Of a stretch of DNA of 33,434 nt, positions 17,655 through 26,574 are shown piece by piece (the first letter of the stretch is position 1; the number at the start of each line of letters is the position of its first letter). The notes beneath the pieces are model-generated. The model ran no database searches, had not been told where the DNA came from, and saw only the letters and a program-made list of their open reading frames with translations. The position numbers were made by a program, and so were the translations under genes. This stretch comes from Bacteroidales bacterium UBA2295 (GTDB lineage Bacteria > Bacteroidota > Bacteroidia > Bacteroidales > Tenuifilaceae), in contig DDWD01000186.1 in NCBI GenBank assembly GCA_002345825.1, positions 1 to 33,434 on the forward strand. Reading direction: 5' to 3'.

Positions 17655-18248
17655 CTACTTTGCTAGGCAAATATTTCGCTCCTCCATAATTTTTCGCATA
17701 TTTATCAGTGCGTAGCGCATACGACCAAGGGCCGTGTTGATGCTTACATTGGTTTGCTCGGCAATCTCCTTAAAGCTAAGCCCTGCGTAGTGTCTCAGCA
17801 TAACAACCTCCTTCTGGTCGTCGGGAAGACTATCAACCAAGTCTCTCACCTCCGAAAGTATTTGCTCGTACACAATATGCTCCTCCACGTTCTTGTCGGA
17901 GAAACGGGGCGAGTTAAAGATATCCACAGGCGTACTTTCATTCGATACCGTATTAAGCTGTTTTTCGCGCCTAAAATGGTCAATTATTAGGTTGTGGGCA
18001 ATTCGCATCACCCACGACACAAAACGTCCGTTATCGGTGTATTTCCCTTTCTGTAGCGATTGGATTACCTTAACAAAAGTATCCTGAAAAATATCCTCAG
18101 CTAAAGTATGGTTCTTCACAAGAAGAACAATGTAACCAAATACTCTTTTGCGATGCCTACGGATAAGGGTGTCAATTGCCTGCTGATTGCCCGAAATGAA
18201 CTGCTCTACAAGCTCATTATCGGTTTGATGCTTTGTGCTCAAATCCAT
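17655..18248 (-). CDS. ECF-type RNA polymerase sigma-70 factor
   Basis: A 197-residue sigma factor containing only regions 2 and 4. Region 2 runs from LIRRHRKRVFGYIVLLV through LAEDIFQDTFVKVIQSL to FVSWVMRIAHNLIIDHFRR. Region 4 is LPDDQKEVVMLRHYAGLSFK followed by the helix-turn-helix EIAEQTNVSINTALGRMRYA. No anti-sigma gene is adjacent and there is no SusC/SusD pair immediately downstream, so it is not an obvious PUL-type sigma. Its target genes cannot be told from this window. An AAGGAG sits directly against the start codon, too close to be a useful ribosome-binding site. Confidence 0.95.
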   Translation of the reverse strand: MDLSTKHQTDNELVEQFISGNQQAIDTLIRRHRKRVFGYIVLLVKNHTLAEDIFQDTFVKVIQSLQKGKYTDNGRFVSWVMRIAHNLIIDHFRREKQLNTVSNESTPVDIFNSPRFSDKNVEEHIVYEQILSEVRDLVDSLPDDQKEVVMLRHYAGLSFKEIAEQTNVSINTALGRMRYALINMRKIMEERNICLAK

Positions 18249-18472
18249 CTCCTTACTTATTGATTAGTTGGGTAGATGTGATTCTATAGGCAATCGATTT
18301 AAAGGTTAGTGTTTGTATTCGTTAACATTTTCTGTGCCAAATAAGCGAAAAAAAACAAATCCGCCAAAAAAATATGATAAAAATGTTTGTTGTAGTTTGA
18401 TTATGTGATTTTTATGGATTTTTATATTGCCAACTTGAAAACTTACTAATGGGTTAAACGCAAATCTTTACC

Positions 18473-18480
18473 TACATTTG
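18473..18480 (+). promoter_or_regulatory. Predicted -7 element upstream of uvrA
   Basis: TACATTTG matches TAnnTTTG exactly, 19 bases before the uvrA start codon. No good -33 element is seen at the expected distance. Confidence 0.35.
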
Positions 18481-18499
18481 TGGGTTAATTTTATACGAA

Positions 18500-21292
18500 A
18501 TGCAGAATCAGAATGTAATCTCCATAAAGGGCGCTAGGGTTCATAATTTAAAGAATGTAAGCGTCGATATACCTCGAAATAAGCTTATTGTAATATCAGG
18601 CCTTTCTGGCTCCGGTAAATCTTCGTTAGCATTCGATACGCTTTATGCCGAGGGGCAAAGGCGATATGTCGAGAGCCTGTCGGCATATGCCCGCCAGTTT
18701 CTGGGGAGAATTTCCAAACCTGAGGTCGATTTAATCTCGGGAATCCCTCCCGCCATTGCCATTGAGCAGAAGGTAAATACTCAGAACCCTCGGTCGACGG
18801 TTGGAACATCAACCGAAATATACGACTACATCAAATTGCTTTATGCCCGAATTGGGCGCACCTATTCGCCGATTTCGGGCATTGAGGTGACCAAGCACAG
18901 CGTTACCGATGTGGTAAATTTCATCGCCTCGTTTCCCGAGGGTACCAAGCAGATGCTTTTAACTCCCATAAATATTAGGGAGAAGGAAACAGTTGAGCAG
19001 CGCCTAACCATACTGGCCAACGAGGGCTTTACACGTATTGAGGTGGGTGACCAGATTCAGCGTATCGATAGCAACGAAACTCGTCAGCTGCTCTCCATAT
19101 CCAAAGCAAAACTTAGGCTGGTGGTGGATAGGTTCTCGGTTTCGCACGACGACGATTTCTTGAGCCGTTGCGCCGATTCGGTGCAAACTGCTTTTGCCGA
19201 GGGCAATGGGGTGTGCGTATTGGCAACTTTCGAAGGGGATACACGGAAGGAGGAAGTTTTCTCAAATCGGTTTGAAGCTGACGGAATTACGTTTGAGGAA
19301 CCAACCGAGCATCTGTTCAGCTTCAACAATCCGCTTGGTGCCTGCCCCCGATGCGAGGGATACGGTAAGGTTATTGGGATAGATGAGGCGCTGGTGGTGC
19401 CCGATAAGGGTTTATCGATATACGAAGATGCCATTGCCTGCTGGAAAGGTGAGACCATGAGCGAGTACAAGAAGCTATTCATCTCGGTGGCCGAAAGGTT
19501 TGGCTTCCCCATTCACAAGCCATTTTATCAACTCACGCAGGAGCAAAGGGATTTGCTTTGGCGTGGTGGCGAAGGTTTTGTTGGATTGGACGATTTCTTT
19601 GCACACCTCGAGAGTAAAAAGTACAAGATTCAGTACAGGGTGATGCTGTCGCGTTACACTGGCAAAACTTTGTGCCCCGAGTGTAAGGGGCAACGCCTGC
19701 GCAAGGAAGCAACATACATTAAGGTTTCTGGTGTGAATCTTCCTCAGCTGGTTGATTTGCCCATTACCAAGCTACACGATTTTTTTCAAGATATTACCCT
19801 TACGGAGCATGAGCAAAAGGTGGCTAAGCGAATTCTTACCGAGATTAGGAATAGAATATCGTATCTTCTAAATGTGGGCTTGGGCTACCTAACGCTTAAC
19901 CGCTTGTCGTCTACATTATCGGGCGGCGAATCGCAGCGTATCAATCTGGCAACCTCGTTGGGGTCGAGCCTGGTGGGCTCGCTGTATATTCTCGATGAGC
20001 CAAGCATTGGGCTGCATCCGCGCGATACGCATTTGCTTATTGATGTGCTTAATAATCTGCGCGATTTGGGAAATACGGTGGTGGTGGTGGAGCACGACGA
20101 GGAGATAATTCGCGCTGCCGATTACATAATTGATATTGGCCCGTTAGCTGGTCGTCATGGTGGCGAGGTGGTTTTTGAGGGAACCCCAAAGGCTATGCTA
20201 AAATCGGGGCAAACCCTCACTGCCAAATATCTTAATGGTGATGAGATTATTGCACCAGTAACCGCACCACGCAAATGGAGTAATTTTATTAGAGTAAAGG
20301 GAGCGCGCGAGAATAATCTTAAAAATATCGATGTGCAATTTCCGCTTAACAGCATGGTGGTGGTAACGGGGGTTAGCGGCTCGGGAAAATCATCATTGGT
20401 AAAGGGGATTCTATACCCTTCGTTGGCCAAGAAGATATCGGGAGTAGGCGATAAACCTGGGGAGTGCGACGGTATTGATGGTGATATACATCTGCTGAAA
20501 GGGGTTGAGATGGTGGACCAAAATCCAATTGGCCGTTCGTCTCGCTCAAATCCTGTGACATACATTAAGGCCTACGATGAGATTCGTAAGCTCTTCTCGG
20601 AGCAACCCTACGCCACTAGGAGTGGCTACAAGCCATCCTTCTTCTCGTTCAACGTGGAGGGAGGCCGATGCGAAGAGTGCCAGGGCGAGGGGATTATTAA
20701 GGTTGAGATGCAGTTCATGGCTGATGTGACGCTTACCTGTGAGTCGTGCGGAGGCAAGCGCTTTAAGGAGGACGTGCTGGAGGTTCGCTACCGCGATAAG
20801 AATATATACGATGTGCTGGATATGACCGTAAATCAGGCCATTGAGTTCTTTGGTGAGGATAAGGATAAAACGGCTACCAAGGTGGTAAATCGATTAAAAC
20901 CATTGCAGGATGTGGGGCTTGGGTACATTAAGCTGGGGCAATCGTCGAGCACGTTGAGCGGGGGCGAGAGCCAGCGCGTAAAGCTAGCATTCTTTCTGCA
21001 GAAGGAACAGGCCACCCAGCATCAGCTGTTCATTTTCGATGAGCCCACCACGGGCCTTCATTTTCACGATATCAAGAAGTTACTCGAGTCGTTCGATGCG
21101 CTGGTTAAAAAAGGCCATAGCCTTATTGTGGTTGAGCATAACCTTGAGGTTATAAAAAATGCCGATTGGATTGTCGACCTGGGCCCCGAAGGGGGCGAGG
21201 GTGGAGGTAATCTCGTTTTTGCTGGTACACCCAACGATATTATTGGTTGCAAAGAGAGTCTAACGGGTCAGTTTTTAGTGGGGAAGGTGTAG
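18500..21292 (+). CDS. uvrA: Excinuclease ABC subunit UvrA
   Basis: The damage-recognition ATPase of nucleotide excision repair, 930 residues and full length. The first ATPase half has Walker A GLSGSGKSS (about 34-42), and its signature LSGGESQRINLATSLGSS and Walker B YILDEPSIGLHPRD lie mid-protein. The second half has Walker A GVSGSGKSS, signature LSGGESQRVKLAFF and Walker B FIFDEPTTGLHFHD. Zinc-finger cysteines are seen at CPRCEGYG with CPECKGQRL, and RCEECQGEG with CESCGGKRF. The short CPxCG knuckle found after ARVG in many UvrAs is replaced by YSPISG, which I believe is normal in this phylum. It is transcribed alone. Confidence 0.96.
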   Translation: MQNQNVISIKGARVHNLKNVSVDIPRNKLIVISGLSGSGKSSLAFDTLYAEGQRRYVESLSAYARQFLGRISKPEVDLISGIPPAIAIEQKVNTQNPRSTVGTSTEIYDYIKLLYARIGRTYSPISGIEVTKHSVTDVVNFIASFPEGTKQMLLTPINIREKETVEQRLTILANEGFTRIEVGDQIQRIDSNETRQLLSISKAKLRLVVDRFSVSHDDDFLSRCADSVQTAFAEGNGVCVLATFEGDTRKEEVFSNRFEADGITFEEPTEHLFSFNNPLGACPRCEGYGKVIGIDEALVVPDKGLSIYEDAIACWKGETMSEYKKLFISVAERFGFPIHKPFYQLTQEQRDLLWRGGEGFVGLDDFFAHLESKKYKIQYRVMLSRYTGKTLCPECKGQRLRKEATYIKVSGVNLPQLVDLPITKLHDFFQDITLTEHEQKVAKRILTEIRNRISYLLNVGLGYLTLNRLSSTLSGGESQRINLATSLGSSLVGSLYILDEPSIGLHPRDTHLLIDVLNNLRDLGNTVVVVEHDEEIIRAADYIIDIGPLAGRHGGEVVFEGTPKAMLKSGQTLTAKYLNGDEIIAPVTAPRKWSNFIRVKGARENNLKNIDVQFPLNSMVVVTGVSGSGKSSLVKGILYPSLAKKISGVGDKPGECDGIDGDIHLLKGVEMVDQNPIGRSSRSNPVTYIKAYDEIRKLFSEQPYATRSGYKPSFFSFNVEGGRCEECQGEGIIKVEMQFMADVTLTCESCGGKRFKEDVLEVRYRDKNIYDVLDMTVNQAIEFFGEDKDKTATKVVNRLKPLQDVGLGYIKLGQSSSTLSGGESQRVKLAFFLQKEQATQHQLFIFDEPTTGLHFHDIKKLLESFDALVKKGHSLIVVEHNLEVIKNADWIVDLGPEGGEGGGNLVFAGTPNDIIGCKESLTGQFLVGKV

Positions 21293-21781
21293 GGTTATAA
21301 CCCATTTTACTGAAATCATTCCCACGTTTATCCCTATTCAGAGCAATCTATTTATTTGGCAACCATATGTTCTAACCTACTTTATTAGGGATAAGCATCC
21401 CTGGTGTAGCGTTTTTTTCCTGCTGTATCTTTATTGCATTGCGATAAAGATACAGTAAAATCAACTCATACGTATTGTTAAGACCCTTATTGCCAGATTT
21501 CTAGTTTATGCGTTTTATTCTCTTTTTCCAATTTTCAACTATATTTCTCTTCGGGTGAAAGAATAGATTTAAGTATTTGTTGGATTTTATTAAGGTTTTC
21601 AATAAATTTAGCAAGCCAACTTACGGATCAATTAATGGCTTGTTAAGTTGTGCTTTTGAGGTAAACAGTTCCTTCTACATTCTAGATAATATACTTAGGC
21701 AAACTGGTTCCATCCAATTGCACTCGGCAATTTGTCTGCTAAAAAACCCTAAAGTTTAAACCAATATACTGCCTCTCAAAA
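21293..21781. other. Intergenic region after uvrA with one perfect hairpin
   Basis: A 489-base stretch without a supported gene. It holds a perfect 12-base inverted repeat, CTGTATCTTTAT / ATAAAGATACAG, at 21423-21455 with a 9-base loop. This may end the uvrA transcript, although the flanking T run is on the left and not the right. A 60-codon frame at 21577-21759 has no recognisable features and was not accepted. Confidence 0.5.
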
Positions 21782-22498
21782 ATGTTTTCTAAGTCTCTAA
21801 CTTTATTTTTTAAAGTATTACTAGTTTTATGTGGTTTTGGTGCTACTGCACAGTACGATGAACAGTTGAAGAACGATCGGTCATACTATTTCAATATTCC
21901 TCCACAACCAAAGCAAAAACAGTTCTACTTAAGGCTAGGTTCGGGTATTGCAACGTACTATAAATCGGATCACAGGTATATGCAGAATTTTAGAATTCCG
22001 CTTTCGTTCCAATTAGAGGTGGAAAGCAATAAGTTTCCCTTTTCATTTGTTGCAAACACCAATTTATTAACGCAATTCTACCTCGATGACTTTGTTTTTG
22101 CTCCAAGTGCTGCTACGGTTAGCCTAAAGTACTCCCTGGCATATCTTCTCAATAAGCCTTCAAAATTCGATTTTTTTGTTCTGGGGGGTGCCGGTGGATG
22201 GTATGCTTACCTTACCGATATTGAGTATGCTCAGGTTAAGGCCTATACCTACAAAAGCGAAACCGATTTTGGTATAGGTGTTACAGGAGGGGGTGGGCTG
22301 TCGTATCGCTATTTCGATTTCGACTTTGGCCTGCAGTACATGTATTTTTATGGTAAGGCTCACTTCATTGCCGGTTATTTCGATCCGCAGAACTTTTACA
22401 TCGGGTCGCACCAATTACATTTTACAGTAAGTTATAAGTTCTGGATTAATAAGGCCAGGTATAAGTGCCCATCGTATCGCAAATTTGCCTCGAGATGA
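21782..22498 (+). CDS. Predicted outer-membrane beta-barrel protein
   Basis: A 238-residue product with a signal peptide ending near GATAQ. The rest alternates hydrophobic and polar residues and is rich in Tyr, Phe and Gly (FYLRLGSGIATYY, FGIGVTGGGGLSYRYFDFDF, HQLHFTVSYKFW), the pattern of an outer-membrane barrel. It ends in a short basic tail past the last strand. Its stop codon overlaps the next gene's ATG in the sequence ATGA (22495-22498), so the two are translationally coupled and probably act together at the cell surface. No specific family recognised. Confidence 0.8.
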   Translation: MFSKSLTLFFKVLLVLCGFGATAQYDEQLKNDRSYYFNIPPQPKQKQFYLRLGSGIATYYKSDHRYMQNFRIPLSFQLEVESNKFPFSFVANTNLLTQFYLDDFVFAPSAATVSLKYSLAYLLNKPSKFDFFVLGGAGGWYAYLTDIEYAQVKAYTYKSETDFGIGVTGGGGLSYRYFDFDFGLQYMYFYGKAHFIAGYFDPQNFYIGSHQLHFTVSYKFWINKARYKCPSYRKFASR

Positions 22499-25077
22499 AA
22501 AAGATAACCCTACTACTGGCAAGCCTAATTGTATTTGCAATGTTACTTTTTGTGGCTTGTGAGCGCGATTATCCCGTTCCTATCGATGTGTTTGAGGAGG
22601 AAGTGCTTGATGACCCTTACCAAATACCAACCTCCGATATTGCCAATGGTAATGAGCTATTTGTTAACAACGATAGAATTAGGCCAACCGACGATGGATA
22701 CCACATCAAGGGAACTGTGTTTGCCAACTCCAAATCGGGACTTATTTCAGTTACCAGCGGCGATTTTTATGTAGATATTGACAATACTACCAGCAAGAGC
22801 AACGCTATGAGCATTGATGGTTATGGTACATTTGAGTTTCCTCAGGCTGGTATTATGCAGCATTTCGACCCCGAAACCGCACAGGGTAGCTTTGTGTACT
22901 ACAATACGGGATCTTTTTTTAAAAGCCAAGAGGGAAAGGATGATTACCCCATAACCGACGATTTTTACTACTTCCACTACGAGAAGGATACTAGCAAATC
23001 CGATAAGTCTGGCACCTCTAGCAAGGATAGTACCCGAACCCGTAAGATGAAGAACTCCAAGTTTAAGTTTCGGGAGTTCTACATGGATGTGTCCGATCCA
23101 CAGGTTTTTATTCTAGGCGATTACGAAACCAAAACCAACGTTTACAAAGATCTTTGGATGGGCTTTTCGGCCAATCATCTTTTCGAATTTGATCCCTACC
23201 ATTACAGCGATAGGCTCGATGAGGTGGCTGGTGGGATGGGGTTTTACCCAATGAATGGTAACTTTTACATGGCCGGAAAAATTCCCATTAAGAAGTATCA
23301 GGTAAAAATCGACGGGAAATCGACCATCAATACCGATTTTGGAACCGGGGGTGAGCTCGACTTCTTCGAGAATTGCGTGGAGGAAGGCCAGTTTCAGATG
23401 AGTGCCAATGGCGATTTATTCGCCGATAGTAAGCTTATTAGCATCTTTAAAAAGGAGTATAAGTTGGCTAAGGGAACTTTACAGGCCGAGTTTTCATCAA
23501 GTGGTGCAGCTTTACGAATGGCTGGCGAGTACAACAACAATTACCTAAAGGATATTCTTGGCGATCAGGCCTCAAAGTATCTAGGGTCAATGGAGAATGA
23601 GGGACGAATGTATATTAGGCTTTCCGATGATATTGACGACTTCTTAGTTTTTGTAGAGCAGGGATTCTCGCTAAACGTGCTAAACTTTGGCGATTTGAAA
23701 TGTATGGAGAGCGTAGTTAAATGCACCAAGGATGAGTTTGAAATCCACGGTATTGTTAATCTACCCTACAATATTGGCGATGTTGAGGTGGTGGGCTTAG
23801 TTGAGAGTAACGGAAATTTTAGCTTAAAAGGCTCAACCCAGGTTCAGCTGCAGCTAACCAGCGATTTGAGTTTTGAGTCGGACATTGATCTAACCATTAG
23901 TCAGGATGGTATTAGCATCATGGGTAACCTCGATTTGCCCTACGGCATTGGAAATATCGATGTGGAGGGAAACTTAACAAAAGATGGCATTCTGCTTAAG
24001 GGAACGGTCGATAGCCATGTGATTGTTACAGAGGGTTTGTCGTTACCCATTAGCCTACAGGCAATTTTCGATAGTAACATGGGCGCATCGTTTTCGGGTA
24101 GCGCCGTGCTTCCTTTTGGTGTTGCCTCCATTGAGGTGCTTGGCGAGCTGCACTACGATCATCTTTTGCTCGAGGGGCAGTTTGCAGGGCAGCTCGAGTT
24201 TTTGAATACCGATTTGCTAAGCACCCATTTTGGAGCAAAAATTCTGGTGTCCGATAATATCTCCGAATCCGGAATTTTCCTCAATGGAGGTCTTACCCTT
24301 CCTCAAGGGTTTGGTTATGTTGATGTTGAGGGCGAGATTTCGGCAAACGATTTATTTCTACAGGGGCATTTCCACGGGGAAATTCCCTTTAACGATTTGT
24401 TGGCAGTTGATTTAACGGTATCTAGCTCTGTACGCGATGGAATTACTTTTCTTGGTAACCTCGATATCAACTGCATAGCTAGTGCCAGCGCCTCTATATA
24501 TGGCCATATATATTGGAACGATGTATACCTGGAGGGACGCTTTGCCGCTGGGGTAAATATAAATGTGTGTGGTATTGATGTTGATGCAGGGGGAGACCTT
24601 ACGGTTAAGGCAGGTCTTAACTATGGCGTAGAGCTCACGGGAGGCGTTAAGTTTCCATTTGGCCTGGGCGATGCTAGGCTAAGCGCCAGTTTGCAGCGTA
24701 ATGGTACTTTGGCCGCCAGTGGTAGGTTTACCTCTGGGGTAAAAATTAGGGATATCACCCTGCCGGTTTTCGACCTGCGGTTTAACGGAAGTTCAAATTC
24801 TGGACTTTCCGTTTCGGGTGCTGTGGATGTGGGCTTTGGCATTGGGAAAATTAACCTGGCATCGGGCAGCATAAGCCGCAGCGGTTTTAGGTTTGTTGGT
24901 GGCGATAGCGATATGTTCTCGCTAAACTTTGGCATAACTAAAGTCGATTTTGGATGTGAGGTTACCATCAGCAACAACGATATGGGCTTCGATTTTTCAG
25001 TTGTATCGGCCTCTGTCGATTGGGACGACCATTCCATTGAGGTTTGTTGTCTAGGGATATGCCTAGGATTACCTTAA
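22495..25077 (+). CDS. Large repetitive beta-rich lipoprotein
   Basis: An 860-residue lipoprotein. The ATG at 22495 gives a signal peptide with lipobox FVAC (Cys about residue 22). Residues about 30-410 are a non-repetitive beta-rich region containing a Ser/Thr/Lys-rich linker (TSKSDKSGTSSKDSTRTRK). From about 415 to 830 there are seven or eight degenerate repeats. Each is built of a segment like LPYGIGNIDVEGNLTKDGIL followed by LKGTVDS-type strands; other copies read LPFGVASIEVLGELHYDHLL and LPQGFGYVDVEGEISANDLF. Such regular strands suggest an elongated beta-solenoid or a lipid-carrier-like beta sheet. It overlaps the preceding barrel gene by 4 bases. I do not recognise the family and assign no function. 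Confidence 0.82.
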   Translation: MKKITLLLASLIVFAMLLFVACERDYPVPIDVFEEEVLDDPYQIPTSDIANGNELFVNNDRIRPTDDGYHIKGTVFANSKSGLISVTSGDFYVDIDNTTSKSNAMSIDGYGTFEFPQAGIMQHFDPETAQGSFVYYNTGSFFKSQEGKDDYPITDDFYYFHYEKDTSKSDKSGTSSKDSTRTRKMKNSKFKFREFYMDVSDPQVFILGDYETKTNVYKDLWMGFSANHLFEFDPYHYSDRLDEVAGGMGFYPMNGNFYMAGKIPIKKYQVKIDGKSTINTDFGTGGELDFFENCVEEGQFQMSANGDLFADSKLISIFKKEYKLAKGTLQAEFSSSGAALRMAGEYNNNYLKDILGDQASKYLGSMENEGRMYIRLSDDIDDFLVFVEQGFSLNVLNFGDLKCMESVVKCTKDEFEIHGIVNLPYNIGDVEVVGLVESNGNFSLKGSTQVQLQLTSDLSFESDIDLTISQDGISIMGNLDLPYGIGNIDVEGNLTKDGILLKGTVDSHVIVTEGLSLPISLQAIFDSNMGASFSGSAVLPFGVASIEVLGELHYDHLLLEGQFAGQLEFLNTDLLSTHFGAKILVSDNISESGIFLNGGLTLPQGFGYVDVEGEISANDLFLQGHFHGEIPFNDLLAVDLTVSSSVRDGITFLGNLDINCIASASASIYGHIYWNDVYLEGRFAAGVNINVCGIDVDAGGDLTVKAGLNYGVELTGGVKFPFGLGDARLSASLQRNGTLAASGRFTSGVKIRDITLPVFDLRFNGSSNSGLSVSGAVDVGFGIGKINLASGSISRSGFRFVGGDSDMFSLNFGITKVDFGCEVTISNNDMGFDFSVVSASVDWDDHSIEVCCLGICLGLP

Positions 25078-25218
25078 TAATTAGTTTTTTCGTTTGATAT
25101 TATATGGAACTATTCCGATATGGTAAACCATTCCATCGGAGTATATCATTTGGCGAGGTTTTTATAGACATCTCTAAAAAAAGTATATATTCGCTTTTAC
25201 AACAAATTGCTAATTGCT

Positions 25219-25956
25219 ATGAGAATTTTGTGTTTGGTTATCATATCAACACTTGTTACCCTTTCAGGGTTTTCGCAGGAGTTGAAAAAAATATCAAAAA
25301 AGGACAGAAAGTCAACTGTTGTAGAAGAGTATTATGTAATTAAAAAGGACAGGGACGTAAAGCAGGGTGAGTACAAAAAGATGTATGAGGATGGACGACT
25401 TATTGAAACAGGGTTTTACAAGAAAAACCTAAAAGATAGCCTTTGGGTATTTTTTGCCAAGAATGGAATAGACACATTAAATTCAGGTACGTACAAGGAT
25501 GGTAGGCAGATTGGCCCATGGGTAATAAACGACAGCGATGGCGAGTTGAACTATGTTTACAATTTTACCACAAAAAAGATTTGCAGGTATAACTGGCGAA
25601 GTAAGCCTAACAAGTTTAAAGTGTTAACCAATGATGGTTGGGAAGATATGACCATCGACAGCCCACCTCTGATGCTCGATGGCAGCGATCCACTCGAAAT
25701 TATTGCTCGCAACATACGCTACCCAATGAGAGCCTGGAAGGGTGGCATTGATGGTGAGGTGCTAGTTACATTTATTGTCGATAGCACTGGCCGAATGAGT
25801 GATATTAGCCTAAAGAAAATGGTCGATCCCGACTTGGATAAGGAAGCCCTGCGAATTTTTAAAGCCGTTGATTTTAACTGGCACCCAGCCCAATTAGACG
25901 AGAAATATATTACCGTAAGGTACACATTGCCCGTTACGTTTTTGCTTAGGAAATAG
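25219..25956 (+). CDS. Exported protein with MORN-like repeats and a TonB C-terminal domain
   Basis: A 245-residue product. The ATG at 25219 starts a signal peptide ending near SGFSQ. Residues about 45-130 contain MORN-like units (GEYKKMYEDGRLIETGFYKK, GTYKDGRQIGPWVIND) as in YwqK-type proteins. The C-terminal 90 residues match a TonB C-terminal domain: RNIRYPMRAWKGGIDGEVLV, then VDSTGRMSDISL, then the closing strand ITVRYTLPVTFLL. It lacks the N-terminal membrane anchor and proline-rich spacer of a true TonB, so it is probably a periplasmic protein that borrows the fold and not the energy transducer. The terminator at 26081 follows. Confidence 0.85.
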   Translation: MRILCLVIISTLVTLSGFSQELKKISKKDRKSTVVEEYYVIKKDRDVKQGEYKKMYEDGRLIETGFYKKNLKDSLWVFFAKNGIDTLNSGTYKDGRQIGPWVINDSDGELNYVYNFTTKKICRYNWRSKPNKFKVLTNDGWEDMTIDSPPLMLDGSDPLEIIARNIRYPMRAWKGGIDGEVLVTFIVDSTGRMSDISLKKMVDPDLDKEALRIFKAVDFNWHPAQLDEKYITVRYTLPVTFLLRK

Positions 25957-26080
25957 GTTCTCTTGTTGTCAGAACTACTCTTTGGTTGCCGCTACAGCAG
26001 TGCCCATATTTTTGCTAAACAGTACGCTAACCTAAACTGTTGAGTTTGGGGGCGAATAATATATTCATTAAAAATATCAA

Positions 26081-26116
26081 AGCCCGGTATGCGTAAATGG
26101 CATATTGGGCTTTTTT
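26081..26116 (+). terminator. Rho-independent terminator
   Basis: AGCCC and TATGC pair with GCATA and GGGCT, with a 2+2 internal bulge, and are followed by TTTTTTG. It closes the transcript of the TonB-domain gene before the CRISPR locus. Confidence 0.8.
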
Positions 26117-26354
26117 GTTTGTTTTCGATATAATCTGCTCAAATATAGAGGTGTTAAGCATCGTAAAAATTTTGAATGCTTTGGAATAATTGTTAAGTTT
26201 GAAAGCATTATAAGTTGTACAGAAAAATAAGGTGCAAATTTACGATAGAATTTAAAGGTAGGGTAAAATATCTAGGTTAGATATTGTTTAGTGGGGTAGC
26301 TGTATAGTTTAATCAATGTTGCGTTGAGTTGCTGAGATTTTATGAAATAAAATA

Positions 26355-26400
26355 CCCCCGTATTGTAAGACGAGGGCGGCTTAAATGTTTTATTCGCCCT
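26355..26400 (-). repeat. Possible decayed second copy of the tracrRNA 3' module
   Basis: Read on the minus strand, AAAACATTTAA is followed by a GC-rich hairpin (CCCTCGT / ACGGGGG) and then TATTTTATTT. The true tracrRNA tail about 100 bases away has the same order: AAAACATTTAA, hairpin, T-rich end. An alternative stem, AGGGCG / CGCCCT at 26373-26400, is also possible. It might be a read-through terminator or the remnant of a duplication. Confidence 0.45.
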
Positions 26401-26445
26401 TTGTATTATTTAATTAGGTGCTTATGAAACATTTAAAGCTAGTTT

Positions 26446-26532
26446 AAACGAAAACGACATCTAAACAAGTTAGATGCCGCTTTAAATGTTTTCACAACGG
26501 AATAATCCTTATTGTGAATTGCTTCAAGATTG
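26446..26532 (-). ncRNA. Predicted tracrRNA of the type II-C system
   Basis: The minus strand reads an anti-repeat (about 26511-26532, GAAGCAATTCACAAT), then the compact element AAGGATTATTCCG, then GTTGTGAAAACATTTAAAGC, then a 9-bp stem (GGCATCTAA / TTAGATGTC) and a GTTTTCGTTT end. The block AATAAGGATTATTCCGTTGT is, to my knowledge, a hallmark of tracrRNAs from Bacteroidota II-C systems. It lies antisense to and just upstream of cas9, with a well-placed promoter. Predicted length is about 87 bases; the exact ends are inferred. Confidence 0.85.
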
Positions 26533-26537
26533 TACTG

Positions 26538-26568
26538 CAAATATAAAACTCTAAAACCTAAAACGCAA
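26538..26568 (-). promoter_or_regulatory. Promoter of the tracrRNA
   Basis: On the minus strand TTG at 26566-26568 is followed by 20 bases and TATATTTG at 26538-26545, an excellent match to the Bacteroidota consensus. Transcription would start at about 26532, at the anti-repeat. The -33 element is only 6 bases from the cas9 start codon. Confidence 0.7.
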
Positions 26569-26574
26569 TAGGCT

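Larger units (their letters stand above)
25957..26574. other. Non-coding region before cas9
   Basis: A 618-base stretch without a protein gene. It holds a terminator (26081), two small inverted repeats (AATGCTTT / AAAGCATT at 26175-26209 and AATATCTA / TAGATATT at 26267-26285), a possible second tracrRNA tail (26355-26400) and the tracrRNA gene on the minus strand. No good plus-strand promoter for cas9 was found. Confidence 0.7.

Noticed and set aside
18837..18890. Loss of the CPxCG zinc knuckle in UvrA as an anomaly
   Set aside because: I believe YSPISG at this place is usual for Bacteroidota UvrA, and the other zinc cysteines are intact.
19084..19512. Minus-strand frame opposite uvrA
   Set aside because: Lies entirely within the conserved uvrA coding sequence and has no recognisable features.
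21577..21759. 60-codon frame between uvrA and the barrel protein
   Set aside because: No motif, signal or convincing composition, and no promoter or terminator around it.
25219..25956. Annotation as TonB itself
   Set aside because: It lacks the N-terminal membrane anchor and proline-rich spacer, and instead has MORN-like repeats.
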